Shown here: piece by piece, positions 1-6,669 of the stretch | Position numbering within the stretch: the first letter of the stretch is position 1 | Layout of the letters: each line of letters opens with the position of its first letter | Origin: JBAYHA01 sp964605975 | Lineage (GTDB): Bacteria; Patescibacteriota; Patescibacteriia; UBA11705; JABHMO01 | Assembly: GCA_964605975.1 (NCBI GenBank) | Contig: CAZSER010000018.1 | Location: forward strand, 1-12,703 | Length of the DNA: 12,703 nt | Direction of reading: 5' to 3' | Program-made: the position numbers and the translations under genes | Notes under the pieces: model-generated | Databases searched by the model: none | What the model saw: the letters and a program-made list of their open reading frames with translations, nothing else | Told to the model about the DNA's origin: nothing

Positions 1-1
1 C

Positions 2-364
2 ATGAGAAGAGATTTTGCCGTTTTCGTATTTTTGTTTGTTTTAGGGAATCCATTTTTTGTTTCTTCTTCAACTATGGAAGATGAGGCTATTCATTTTTTT
101 ATTCAGTCGTCAGCCAAAAATCAATCCTTGGATTTTGTTATTGAAAATTTACCTAAATATAATCCTAATGATTTGAATTTTGATATTGTTGTCTTTTTCC
201 CCGATAAGGTTGCTGAGGTGGTAGTAACTTTTAACAACAAAGATAAAAGCACGGTTGAAACTTTGGTTGAGCTCAAATTTTTTTGGAATAATTTGAGCAA
301 GGATGAATTACAGGGAAATAAACCGATTAAACTTATTTTGCGCAAAGCGGAAATTTTTCAGTAA
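2..364 (+). CDS. Unrecognised small protein, possibly secreted or 5'-truncated
   Basis: This is an open frame of 120 codons ending in TAA. I do not recognise the family. If the ATG at position 2 is the true start, the protein begins with two arginines and a hydrophobic stretch (about residues 5-20) followed by a run of serines, which looks like a signal peptide or single membrane anchor. The rest (about residues 25-120) is soluble and mixed in charge, with alternating hydrophobic residues suggesting beta strands. Only one base precedes the ATG, so the frame may continue upstream and this could be the 3' end of a longer gene. A second in-frame ATG at 74 has no SD site either. The next gene starts 33 bases downstream on the same strand, so the two are probably co-transcribed. 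Confidence 0.5.
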   Translation: MRRDFAVFVFLFVLGNPFFVSSSTMEDEAIHFFIQSSAKNQSLDFVIENLPKYNPNDLNFDIVVFFPDKVAEVVVTFNNKDKSTVETLVELKFFWNNLSKDELQGNKPIKLILRKAEIFQ

Positions 365-397
365 AAATTTTTTAATGGCGTAAATTCGGGGGTAATA

Positions 398-772
398 ATG
401 AAAGACCAATCGACTAATCAAGATTTTTTGGAAATTGAGGTAATAATCGACTATTATTTCGAATTTATCTTTTTCCAGCCATTGAAAAGAGTTTTGGTGA
501 AAAGAAAAGTTGGAGAATGTGAAGAGATTTTTGAATTTACTGGTAAAACTGCCAAAAGGTTAGTAATCTTGGCGCGAATTCATGATTACCCAGACTTGCT
601 TTATCCTGAGGCTGGACATCTTGACCTTTATCTCCATCAAAAGCGAGTTCGTCGTTTATTGGATTTTTTGGAGTTGCTTGGTGTTTTGAAAAAAGAAGAC
701 AGTTCAGTCGTCTATGGTTTTACTATTTATGACAAAATTGCTGGTAAGTGGGATTCTTGGAATGGTTATTAA
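398..772 (+). CDS. Unrecognised 124-residue protein
   Basis: This 124-codon frame ends in TAA at 770-772, with the terminator stem beginning on the last bases of the stop codon. The start is supported by an SD-like GGGGGT at 388-393, four bases before the ATG, which is unusual in this window. I do not recognise the family. There is no signal peptide or obvious membrane segment. The first half is rich in aromatic and branched residues (residues 10-35). The second half contains a basic, leucine-rich stretch (about residues 75-100) that could form helices, and a C-terminal tail ending in W-x-x-W-N-G-Y. It is last in its transcription unit, downstream of the gene at 2-364. A small cytoplasmic protein is the most that can be said. 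Confidence 0.65.
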   Translation: MKDQSTNQDFLEIEVIIDYYFEFIFFQPLKRVLVKRKVGECEEIFEFTGKTAKRLVILARIHDYPDLLYPEAGHLDLYLHQKRVRRLLDFLELLGVLKKEDSSVVYGFTIYDKIAGKWDSWNGY

Positions 773-803
773 ATCCTGAAACCTGGTTTTCGGGATTTTT
801 TGT
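771..803 (+). terminator. Intrinsic terminator after the two small genes
   Basis: An 11-base-pair stem (771-781 with 788-798, one G-U pair) encloses the loop CCTGGT and is followed by a T run (796-801). It ends the upstream unit directly before the -35 box of the thrS promoter. Confidence 0.8.
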
Positions 804-831
804 TTGACAAAAATTACATTTGTAGTAAAAT
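804..831 (+). promoter_or_regulatory. Sigma70-type promoter for thrS
   Basis: A perfect -35 box TTGACA (804-809) is followed after 16 bases by TAAAAT (826-831), one mismatch from the -10 consensus. Transcription would start near 838, giving a leader of about 210 bases before thrS. It begins immediately after the terminator of the upstream unit. Confidence 0.7.
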
Positions 832-837
832 GGAACT

Positions 838-995
838 AATCGATGATTGGGCGTTCTACCAAAACGCCAAAAACGCAAGTTTTTCCTGTTGGCTAAATCG
901 AGATAAATTAAGTGCTTTGATTTATTTCAAAGAATTTGGGTGGAACCATCCCGTCATTTGATAGGATCCCAAGGTATGATGCCTTGGTTTTTTTT
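838..995 (+). promoter_or_regulatory. T-box riboswitch leader of thrS (threonine, transcriptional)
   Basis: The 3' part matches the T-box antiterminator closely. The arm TTGGG (936-940) is followed by the seven-base bulge TGGAACC (941-947), then ATCC (948-951), a 12-base loop, GGAT (964-967) and CCCAA (968-972). The arms pair perfectly (5 bp, bulge, 4 bp). The CCCAA strand is shared with the terminator stem at 969-987, so the two structures exclude each other. Upstream lie a Stem III-like hairpin CTTTGA/TCAAAG (915-932), a hairpin with a GCAA tetraloop (869-884), and a hairpin (847-870) whose seven-base loop CTACCAA carries the threonine codon ACC (858-860). In known T-boxes the TGGN bulge pairs with the free NCCA end of uncharged tRNA, stabilising the antiterminator. 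Here the bulge predicts a tRNA-Thr ending UCCA. The Stem I region (about 60 bases) is shorter than the usual form of roughly 100, and I could not place a standard internal specifier loop. The location directly before thrS fits threonine sensing. Confidence 0.85.
969..995 (+). terminator. Regulated terminator of the thrS T-box
   Basis: A seven-base-pair stem (969-975 with 981-987, last pair G-U) with loop ATGAT is followed by eight T residues (988-995). Its 5' arm overlaps the 3' arm of the antiterminator, so it should form only when tRNA-Thr is charged. It lies 53 bases before the thrS start. Confidence 0.88.
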
Positions 996-1048
996 ATAAA
1001 TTTTAGATAAAGTTATATTTTTAATAAACCTTTTTAAACAAAAAAAAT

Positions 1049-2845
1049 ATGGAAAATGAAAAATTAGAAACAATGCGTCATTCGTTGGCGCATATTATGG
1101 CGCAAGCTGTTTTGAAACTTTTTCCCGATGCTAAATTAACAATTGGTCCGGCCGTGGCGAATGGGTTTTATTACGATTTTGATTTGTTGGACAAATCCTT
1201 TGCGCCTGAAGATTTAAAAAAGATTCAAAAGGAAATGGAAAGAATTGTGCGTGAAGATCAGAAGTTTGAACAGTATTTTTTGCCAATTTCCGAAGCCAAA
1301 GAAAAATTTAAAAACAATCCTTACAAATTGGAGTTGATTGCTGAGTTAGAAAAGGAAGGAGAGTCCCAAATAAGTTTTTATCGAAACCTTAACCAGAAAG
1401 GAGAGGTTGTTTTTGAAGATATGTGTAGTGGCCCGCACTTAAATTCGACAAAGGAAGCCGGGGCTTTCAAAATTCAAAAGGTGGCGGGAGCTTATTGGCG
1501 AGGAAATGAAAAGAACAAAATGTTGCAAAGAGTTTATGCTTTGGCTTTTGCCTTAGAGCAAGAACTTGTTGATTATCAAAACATGTTAATCGAGGCCGAG
1601 AAAAGAGATCATCGAGTTATTGGTAAAGATCTTTTCTTGATAAATGCGGAAGTTGGTTTGGGTTTGGGAATGTGGAAGCCAAAAGGTGCAATGTTATGGA
1701 GAATTGTCGAAGATTTTTGGTATCGAAAACATTTGGAAAATGGTTATGAATTGGTAAGAACTCCACATATTGGTTCGCGAAAACTTTGGGAAATGTCCGG
1801 TCATTGGAATTTTTATAATGATTCAATGTATCCTCCGATTGAAGTAAGCAAGTCGCTCAAAGAATCACAAGATGGAGTTGTAGTTGATAAAAATAAAGAA
1901 GAGTACTTATTAAAACCAATGAACTGTCCTTTTCATGTGGAAATTTATAATGCCGAAAAATGGTCTTATCGTGATTTTCCTTTGCGTTATGCTGAATGTG
2001 GAACTGTTTACCGTTATGAAAAATCGGGAGAACTTTCCGGTTTGACCAGGGTTCGTGGATTTACACAAGATGATGCTCATATTATTTGTCGACGAGATCA
2101 AGTGGAAGAAGAATTAAAAAAAGTTGCTAATTTTGCTAAGTATATCTTTGATTCTTTTGGTTTTCAAAATTATAAAATTTATTTGTCACTTCGCGATCCG
2201 CAAAATAAAGAAAGTTATGTTGGTGATGATGCTGGTTGGGAACTAGCGGAATCAGTTTTAGAAAAAGTAGCGGAAGATTTGGGAATTGAATGTGTTCGTG
2301 AAACGGGAGAAGCGGCTTTTTATGGACCAAAATTAGATTATAAAGTCAAAGATGCTATTGGTCGAGAATGGCAATGTTCTACAATTCAATTTGATTTTAA
2401 TTTGCCGGAAAGGTTTGATATGACTTTTACCAATTCGGAAGGAAAAGAAGAACGACCATTTATGATTCATCGGGCATTGTTTGGTTCTTTTGAAAGATTT
2501 TTGGGGTTATTAATTGAGCATTATGCTGGAGCATTTCCTTTGTGGCTTTCTCCCGAACAAATTAGAGTTTTACCCGTTTCGGAAAAATTTATTGATTACG
2601 CAGAAGAAATTAAAAATGAGTTAAAAAAATCAGGATATAGAGTGACAGTTGATAATAATTCGGAATCATTACCAAAAAGAATTCGTACGGCTGAAAAAGA
2701 AAAATTACCCTACATTTTAGTTTTGGGAGAAAAAGAGGTTGAGGCTAAAACGGTTGCGATAAGAAAAAGAAAAGAAGGTGATTTGGGCGTCAAGAGTTTA
2801 AAGGAGTTCAAAGAGATGTTAGAGGAAGAAATTAAAAATATTTAG
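1049..2845 (+). CDS. thrS: Threonyl-tRNA synthetase (no TGS domain)
   Basis: This cytoplasmic class II synthetase charges tRNA-Thr with threonine using ATP. The 598-residue protein begins directly with the editing domain. HSLAH gives H11 and H15, and CSGPH gives C126 and H130; together these form the site that clears Ser-tRNA-Thr. The catalytic core spans about residues 190-500. C293 (MNCPFH), H344 (DDAHI) and H474 (MIHRALFGS) match the zinc ligands that select threonine. Motif 2 lies around YRYE (321-324) and RVRGFTQDD (334-342), and the motif 3 arginine is R483. The anticodon-binding domain covers about 503-598. The E. coli enzyme has 642 residues with an N-terminal TGS domain of about 60, which is absent here. 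The ATG follows an A-rich leader without an SD. Expression is probably controlled by the upstream T-box. The stop is TAG, the only one among the complete genes here. Confidence 0.97.
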   Translation: MENEKLETMRHSLAHIMAQAVLKLFPDAKLTIGPAVANGFYYDFDLLDKSFAPEDLKKIQKEMERIVREDQKFEQYFLPISEAKEKFKNNPYKLELIAELEKEGESQISFYRNLNQKGEVVFEDMCSGPHLNSTKEAGAFKIQKVAGAYWRGNEKNKMLQRVYALAFALEQELVDYQNMLIEAEKRDHRVIGKDLFLINAEVGLGLGMWKPKGAMLWRIVEDFWYRKHLENGYELVRTPHIGSRKLWEMSGHWNFYNDSMYPPIEVSKSLKESQDGVVVDKNKEEYLLKPMNCPFHVEIYNAEKWSYRDFPLRYAECGTVYRYEKSGELSGLTRVRGFTQDDAHIICRRDQVEEELKKVANFAKYIFDSFGFQNYKIYLSLRDPQNKESYVGDDAGWELAESVLEKVAEDLGIECVRETGEAAFYGPKLDYKVKDAIGREWQCSTIQFDFNLPERFDMTFTNSEGKEERPFMIHRALFGSFERFLGLLIEHYAGAFPLWLSPEQIRVLPVSEKFIDYAEEIKNELKKSGYRVTVDNNSESLPKRIRTAEKEKLPYILVLGEKEVEAKTVAIRKRKEGDLGVKSLKEFKEMLEEEIKNI

Positions 2846-2853
2846 CAAAAGAA

Positions 2854-2888
2854 AAAAGAACCTTTCAGTGGAAAGGTTCTTTTATTTT
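2854..2888. terminator. Bidirectional terminator between thrS and the convergent gene
   Basis: A 13-base-pair perfect stem (2854-2866 with 2871-2883) has the loop AGTG, with an A run on the left and T-rich sequence on the right, so it can stop transcription on both strands. It overlaps the stop codon of the minus-strand gene (2882-2884). Confidence 0.85.
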
Positions 2889-3385
2889 TTTCTTTTTTCA
2901 TATTCTTTGCGGAAAAACCGCAGAGAAAAATAATAATGTTGACGAACTTTTTGTAAATTGGAGAAAGTTCGTTCTTCTAAGGAAACTTCTTCGTTGCGGT
3001 ATTTTTTGAGATAGATTGGTTCCTCAATCTCAAAAATTTTTTCTTTTTCCTTCCAGTCAAATCCTGGAATGGGTGCTTCAGTGGAGGAAAGAGAACTATT
3101 TATCCAATACCAGTACTCATCATCTGCTAGATGATAAGAGTAGGTGTTTTTATCTTTACTCATTTCGCGATTTATTTCTTCGATAGTTTCTTCGGAAACT
3201 TCAATTAGAAAAAATAGTGGCCAAAGAGCCTGGCAAATAAGTTGTCTTTCTTCGTCGGAAATTATCTCTTCTTCTTGCATACTGTTTAGGTAGTCAAGAA
3301 CTTCATGTTCGGGCAAAAAAAGAGTTCGATCTATTTTTCGACGAGTTATTTTTGGAAAAAAAATTAAGTTAGTATTGGTTTTCAT
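2882..3385 (-). CDS. Unrecognised 167-residue soluble protein
   Basis: This is a minus-strand frame of 167 codons. The start is fixed by a perfect SD: read on the minus strand, GGAGGT stands five bases before the ATG. I do not recognise the family. No signal peptide or convincing membrane segment is visible. The protein is highly charged, with a basic N-terminus (about residues 1-20), an acidic helical stretch (about 25-75), an aromatic-rich middle containing EYWYW (about 90-94), and a basic aromatic C-terminus (about 145-167). It is transcribed divergently from the secreted protease gene and ends in the terminator shared with thrS, so it forms a single-gene unit. The strong SD sets it apart from the housekeeping genes around it. 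Confidence 0.75.
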   Translation of the reverse strand: MKTNTNLIFFPKITRRKIDRTLFLPEHEVLDYLNSMQEEEIISDEERQLICQALWPLFFLIEVSEETIEEINREMSKDKNTYSYHLADDEYWYWINSSLSSTEAPIPGFDWKEKEKIFEIEEPIYLKKYRNEEVSLEERTFSNLQKVRQHYYFSLRFFRKEYEKRKK

Positions 3386-3414
3386 TGCCGACCTCCAAGT
3401 GAAAAGAACATTTC

Positions 3415-3443
3415 ATTTTGTCATATTAAAAATATTTTGTCAA
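3415..3443 (-). promoter_or_regulatory. Probable promoter of the 167-residue gene
   Basis: On the minus strand a perfect -35 TTGACA (plus positions 3438-3443) is followed after 17 bases by CAAAAT (3415-3420), a four-of-six match to the -10 box. It lies back to back with the promoter of the protease gene. Confidence 0.5.
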
Positions 3444-3448
3444 GTTTT

Positions 3449-3477
3449 TTGGAAAAAGTCAAAATTTTTGCTATAAT
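3449..3477 (+). promoter_or_regulatory. Probable promoter of the protease-rfbC-phosphatidyltransferase-HIT unit
   Basis: TTGGAA (3449-3454) is followed after 17 bases by a perfect TATAAT (3472-3477). Transcription would start near 3484, inside the left arm of a long inverted repeat, about 30 bases before the start codon. Confidence 0.65.
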
Positions 3478-3512
3478 TTAACTGAAATTATTTTTAAATA
3501 AATCAGTTAAAT
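3476..3512 (+). promoter_or_regulatory. Long inverted repeat abutting the protease start codon
   Basis: ATTTAACTGA (3476-3485) is repeated in perfect inverted orientation at 3503-3512, and an inner pair TTATTT/AAATAA (3488-3493, 3496-3501) extends the symmetry. The right arm ends at the base before the ATG, and the left arm overlaps the -10 box and the predicted transcription start. It could be an operator, since a transcript starting near 3484 would lack most of the left arm. If transcription starts further upstream it could instead form an mRNA hairpin that hides the ribosome landing site. Confidence 0.5.
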
Positions 3513-5588
3513 ATGAATAAAAATAAAGTTATTTTTATTATAGTTTTAGTTTTTAATTTGGTCATTGTCTCTTCTGCTCAGGCTTTTGATCCACTTTTTT
3601 CCAAACAGTGGTATTTACAGAAGATCAGAGCAACGGAAGCTTGGTCAATTACTACTGGAAAAGCAGAAATCGTTGTGGCGGTAATTGATTCTGGAGTGGA
3701 TATTAAGCATCCCGATTTGGAACGAAATATTTGGGTTAATCCAAATGAAAAGTTAGATGGTATTGATAATGATAATAATGGTTACATTGATGATATTAAT
3801 GGTTGGGATTTTGTTCGAGATATTCCAGATCCTCGTCCCAAAATGAAAACCGGAGCCTCTATTATGGCGATGAATCATGGTTCTTTTGTCGCTGGGGTAA
3901 TTTCTGCTATTCATGATAATAATCAAGGAATAAAGGGTGTCACGGCTAATGTCAAGATAATGCCATTATTGGTATTGGATTCTACCGGTTATGGTAATTC
4001 TGTGGCTGTTTCTAGAGCAATTGATTACGCGGTAAAAAATGGCGCACATGTTATAAATTTAAGTTTTGGAGGCCAAGATCGTAGCGAAATGTTAAAAAAT
4101 AGTATTATAAACGCTTACGAAAAGGGAGTTTTGGTTGTGGCTGCCTCCGGAAATGCTCTTGATGGGGTTGAGTTTGGTTCTGATATGACTAATATACCGC
4201 AATATCCAATCTGTTATGATCAGGAATATAGTGAAAATAGAATTTTGGGTGTAGCTTCTGTTGATGAAAAAAATAAAATTGCCAATTTTACTAACTATGG
4301 TAAGGGTTGTGTTGACTTGGTTGCTCCTGGAACTAATATGGTGAGTACCGTTTTTCGAGATGGGACACCTTCTTTCATGGAATATTATGGAGAAGGATGG
4401 CAAGGAAGTTCCTTTTCTTCGGCATTAGTTTCCGGTTCTGCAACCTTGTTAAAATCAGTTGATCCAACTTTAACACCAAAACAGTTGATAGAAATTTTAA
4501 AAAATGAAAGCGGTTTGTTAATTGTTTCCGAAGATAAATATCGCCAAAAGGTTGGCGATGGTGTTTTGGATATCAAAAAGGCATTAGATTATGTTTTGAA
4601 AAACAAAAAGACAAATAATGTTGTTATTCCAGAAAAAAAAGAGATCAATAAACCGGTAGTTATTACTAATAATCCGAAGGCTCCAGTTAAACAAATAGAT
4701 AAACTATATTTTTCTGCTATGAGTGACGGGAATGGAAAGTTACGAGTTTTTGATAAGTCCTTAAAGTTGATTAATGAGGTTGTTGTTTTTGATAAAAATG
4801 TTAAGGGATTTGATTTTGTGGTGGAGGATTTAGATGGAGATGGCGTTGTGGAAATTATTGCCGGAGGAGGAAATGGTTATCAAGGACTTTTAAAAATAAT
4901 AGATTTCTCTGGTAAAAGTATTAATGCTTGGTTACCGTTTGGTGCCAGTTTTAAAGGTGGATTATCAATTGCGGTTGGTGATTTAGATAATGATGGCAAA
5001 AAAGAAATAGTTGTTTCGCCCAAGGGAGATAGTCGGCCACTAGTAAAAATTTATAGTTTTAATGGGAGGTTGCAAAAAGAGTTTTTGGCTTATAACAATG
5101 ATTTTTCTGGTGGTGTTAATGTGGCTGTTGGTGATGTTAATGGTGACAAAATGTCAGAAATTGTCACTGCTCCCAGTTCTAAATTGATGCCGAAAATTAA
5201 AGTTTTCAATAAAGAAGGAAAAGAACTTACTAATTTTTTGGCTTATGCCACTAAATTTACTGGTGGAGTAAATATCTCCGTTGCTGATTTGGATAATGAT
5301 GGGGTTTTGGATATTCTTTGTGGAGCTGGTAAAACTGGAGCTCCCCATGTTGTCGGTTATCGTTTTGATGGGACAAGATTATTAAGTTTTTTTGCTTATG
5401 ACGCTAGGTTTACAGGGGGCGTAAATGTTTTTGCCGGTGATTGGGATGGTGATGGGCGAACGGATATTTTGACTATTGCTTCCAAGGGGGGTGGTCCGCA
5501 TTTGCGTATTTTTAATTTTTCAGGTAAATTTATGAAAGATAGCTTTCTTTTTGATAAAAGCTTTCGAGGTGGAGGGGTTATTAAGTAA
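3513..5588 (+). CDS. Secreted subtilisin-like (S8) serine protease with C-terminal FG-GAP/VCBS-like repeats
   Basis: This 691-residue protein has a clear signal peptide (hydrophobic residues about 6-20, probable cleavage after AQA at 24), so it should be exported. The peptidase domain spans about residues 35-365. The catalytic triad is visible as D59 (VIDSG), H122 (NHGSFVAG) and S300 (GSSFSSA), with the oxyanion asparagine N214 (ASGN). The usual proline at the end of the GTSxAxP motif is alanine (A304). An Asp/Asn-rich insertion (about 82-94) is typical of this subtilase group and may bind calcium. A lysine- and proline-containing linker (about 363-396) leads to five Ca-binding-like DxDxDG loops at 439, 490, 541, 592 and 643, exactly 51 residues apart, ending in a half repeat. 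This resembles FG-GAP/VCBS beta-propeller repeats used for surface adhesion. No sorting signal or C-terminal anchor is visible. It is first in a five-gene unit; the next start is 17 bases away. The substrate is unknown. Confidence 0.93.
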   Translation: MNKNKVIFIIVLVFNLVIVSSAQAFDPLFSKQWYLQKIRATEAWSITTGKAEIVVAVIDSGVDIKHPDLERNIWVNPNEKLDGIDNDNNGYIDDINGWDFVRDIPDPRPKMKTGASIMAMNHGSFVAGVISAIHDNNQGIKGVTANVKIMPLLVLDSTGYGNSVAVSRAIDYAVKNGAHVINLSFGGQDRSEMLKNSIINAYEKGVLVVAASGNALDGVEFGSDMTNIPQYPICYDQEYSENRILGVASVDEKNKIANFTNYGKGCVDLVAPGTNMVSTVFRDGTPSFMEYYGEGWQGSSFSSALVSGSATLLKSVDPTLTPKQLIEILKNESGLLIVSEDKYRQKVGDGVLDIKKALDYVLKNKKTNNVVIPEKKEINKPVVITNNPKAPVKQIDKLYFSAMSDGNGKLRVFDKSLKLINEVVVFDKNVKGFDFVVEDLDGDGVVEIIAGGGNGYQGLLKIIDFSGKSINAWLPFGASFKGGLSIAVGDLDNDGKKEIVVSPKGDSRPLVKIYSFNGRLQKEFLAYNNDFSGGVNVAVGDVNGDKMSEIVTAPSSKLMPKIKVFNKEGKELTNFLAYATKFTGGVNISVADLDNDGVLDILCGAGKTGAPHVVGYRFDGTRLLSFFAYDARFTGGVNVFAGDWDGDGRTDILTIASKGGGPHLRIFNFSGKFMKDSFLFDKSFRGGGVIK

Positions 5589-5605
5589 AAATTAAGTAAA
5601 TTTTT

Positions 5606-6061
5606 ATGATTGAAGGAGTAAAAATAAAACAGGTCAAAAAGTTTAATGATGATCGAGGATTTTTTTGTGAGGTGATCAAGGATGGTGAAGAAACTTTTCA
5701 TCAGGTAAAACAAACCAGCTACACGGAAACTTTTCCTGGTGTTATTAAGGCTTTTCATTGGCACAAAAAACAGTGGGATGTATGGTTTGTTGTTATGGGA
5801 ATGGCACAAGTTGTTTTATATGACATGAGATATGATTCCGCTACCAGAGGAGAAACGCAAGTTATTTATGCGGGGAGAGAAAATCCGGTTGTTATTTCTA
5901 TTCCACCGGGAGTGGCTCATGGTTATCGTGTTTTGGGTGATGAAAAAGTTGGACTTTTTTATCATACTAGCGAAGCTTATAACCCATCAGAGCCGGATGA
6001 GGAAAGAATTCCTTGGAATGATCCAATAATTAATTTTGATTGGACAACCAAAAATCGTTAA
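5606..6061 (+). CDS. rfbC: RmlC-family dTDP-4-dehydrorhamnose 3,5-epimerase (short form)
   Basis: This 151-residue cupin resembles RmlC, which epimerises dTDP-4-keto-6-deoxyglucose at C3 and C5 in the third step of dTDP-L-rhamnose synthesis. Visible family features are DDRGFFCE (15-22), the catalytic-histidine region GVIKAFHWH with H51, the cupin segment PPGVAHGY (100-107, H105), and a C-terminal Y-N-P-x-E-x-D-E followed by WNDP (137-140). It is shorter than typical RmlC (about 180 residues). The arginine normally three residues before the catalytic histidine is lysine (K48), so a related sugar-nucleotide isomerase cannot be excluded. The presence of RmlB, RmlD and RmlA in the window supports the rhamnose role. 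It starts 17 bases after the protease without an SD. Confidence 0.8.
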   Translation: MIEGVKIKQVKKFNDDRGFFCEVIKDGEETFHQVKQTSYTETFPGVIKAFHWHKKQWDVWFVVMGMAQVVLYDMRYDSATRGETQVIYAGRENPVVISIPPGVAHGYRVLGDEKVGLFYHTSEAYNPSEPDEERIPWNDPIINFDWTTKNR

Positions 6062-6091
6062 CTGAAATTGAAAAAATAAAAACAAAAAAAT

Positions 6092-6664
6092 ATGAAAGAT
6101 CAAGCGGTTTTTTCGCCGTACGATCGGGTTTTGCGGTATTTATTGCCGATAATACCTCGAGCCTTAAAACCTAATCATGTCACTTTTTTCAGACTGATTT
6201 TTTCTCCAGTGCTGATCATTTTGTTATTGGGAGAACAGTATTTGATCTCGTTGTTTGTTTTTATTTTTCTTGCTTTTACTGATATGTTGGATGGTGCTAT
6301 GGCCAGATTGAGAGGTGAAATTACTGAATGGGGAAAAATTTGGGATCCGATAGCGGACAAAATTCTTGTTGGGGAAGTGATTTTATTTTTACTTTTTAAA
6401 ACAAATCCGTGGTTAGCTTCAATTATTATTGCGCTGGAACTATCTTTTATTTTGGGTGGTTTTTGGATTAAGTATAAAAATCCTAAATTAGAGATAAGTG
6501 CCAATACTTATGGCAAGATAAAGATGAATTTGCAATGTTTCGGTGCTGGATTTTTATTTTTGGGTTATATCAAAGAGTCTGAAACTTTTTTGCTAGGGGG
6601 ACAAATTTTATTAGGAATCGCGATAATTTTTGCGGTTATCAGTTTAATTAAAAAAGGAATATAA
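6092..6664 (+). CDS. CDP-alcohol phosphatidyltransferase, PgsA-like
   Basis: This integral membrane enzyme moves a phosphatidyl group from CDP-diacylglycerol to an alcohol, a step in phospholipid synthesis. The complete CDP-alcohol phosphotransferase signature is present: D64-x2-D67-G68-x2-A71-R72-x8-G81-x3-D85-x3-D89. These four aspartates bind the catalytic metals. Hydrophobic segments lie at about residues 36-47, 50-63, 91-104, 107-125, 148-160 and 166-187, consistent with five or six membrane helices. The length (190) is close to that of glycerol-phosphate phosphatidyltransferases (PgsA), and an upstream PNHVTFFR (27-34) also fits that group. The actual acceptor alcohol cannot be read from the sequence. 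The gene lies 30 bases after rfbC and 5 bases before the HIT gene, so it is in the same unit. The start follows an A-rich stretch without an SD. Confidence 0.88.
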   Translation: MKDQAVFSPYDRVLRYLLPIIPRALKPNHVTFFRLIFSPVLIILLLGEQYLISLFVFIFLAFTDMLDGAMARLRGEITEWGKIWDPIADKILVGEVILFLLFKTNPWLASIIIALELSFILGGFWIKYKNPKLEISANTYGKIKMNLQCFGAGFLFLGYIKESETFLLGGQILLGIAIIFAVISLIKKGI

Positions 6665-6669
6665 AAAAT

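Noticed and set aside
841..900. thrS leader as an E. coli-type operator that mimics the tRNA-Thr anticodon arm for ThrRS binding
   Set aside because: The seven-base loop shows the codon ACC, not an anticodon such as GGU or CGU, and the downstream antiterminator/terminator switch fits a T-box instead.
5396..5809. Minus-strand 137-codon open frame opposite the protease end and rfbC
   Set aside because: It lies antisense to two well-supported genes, has no start signal and has no recognisable features. It is a shadow frame.
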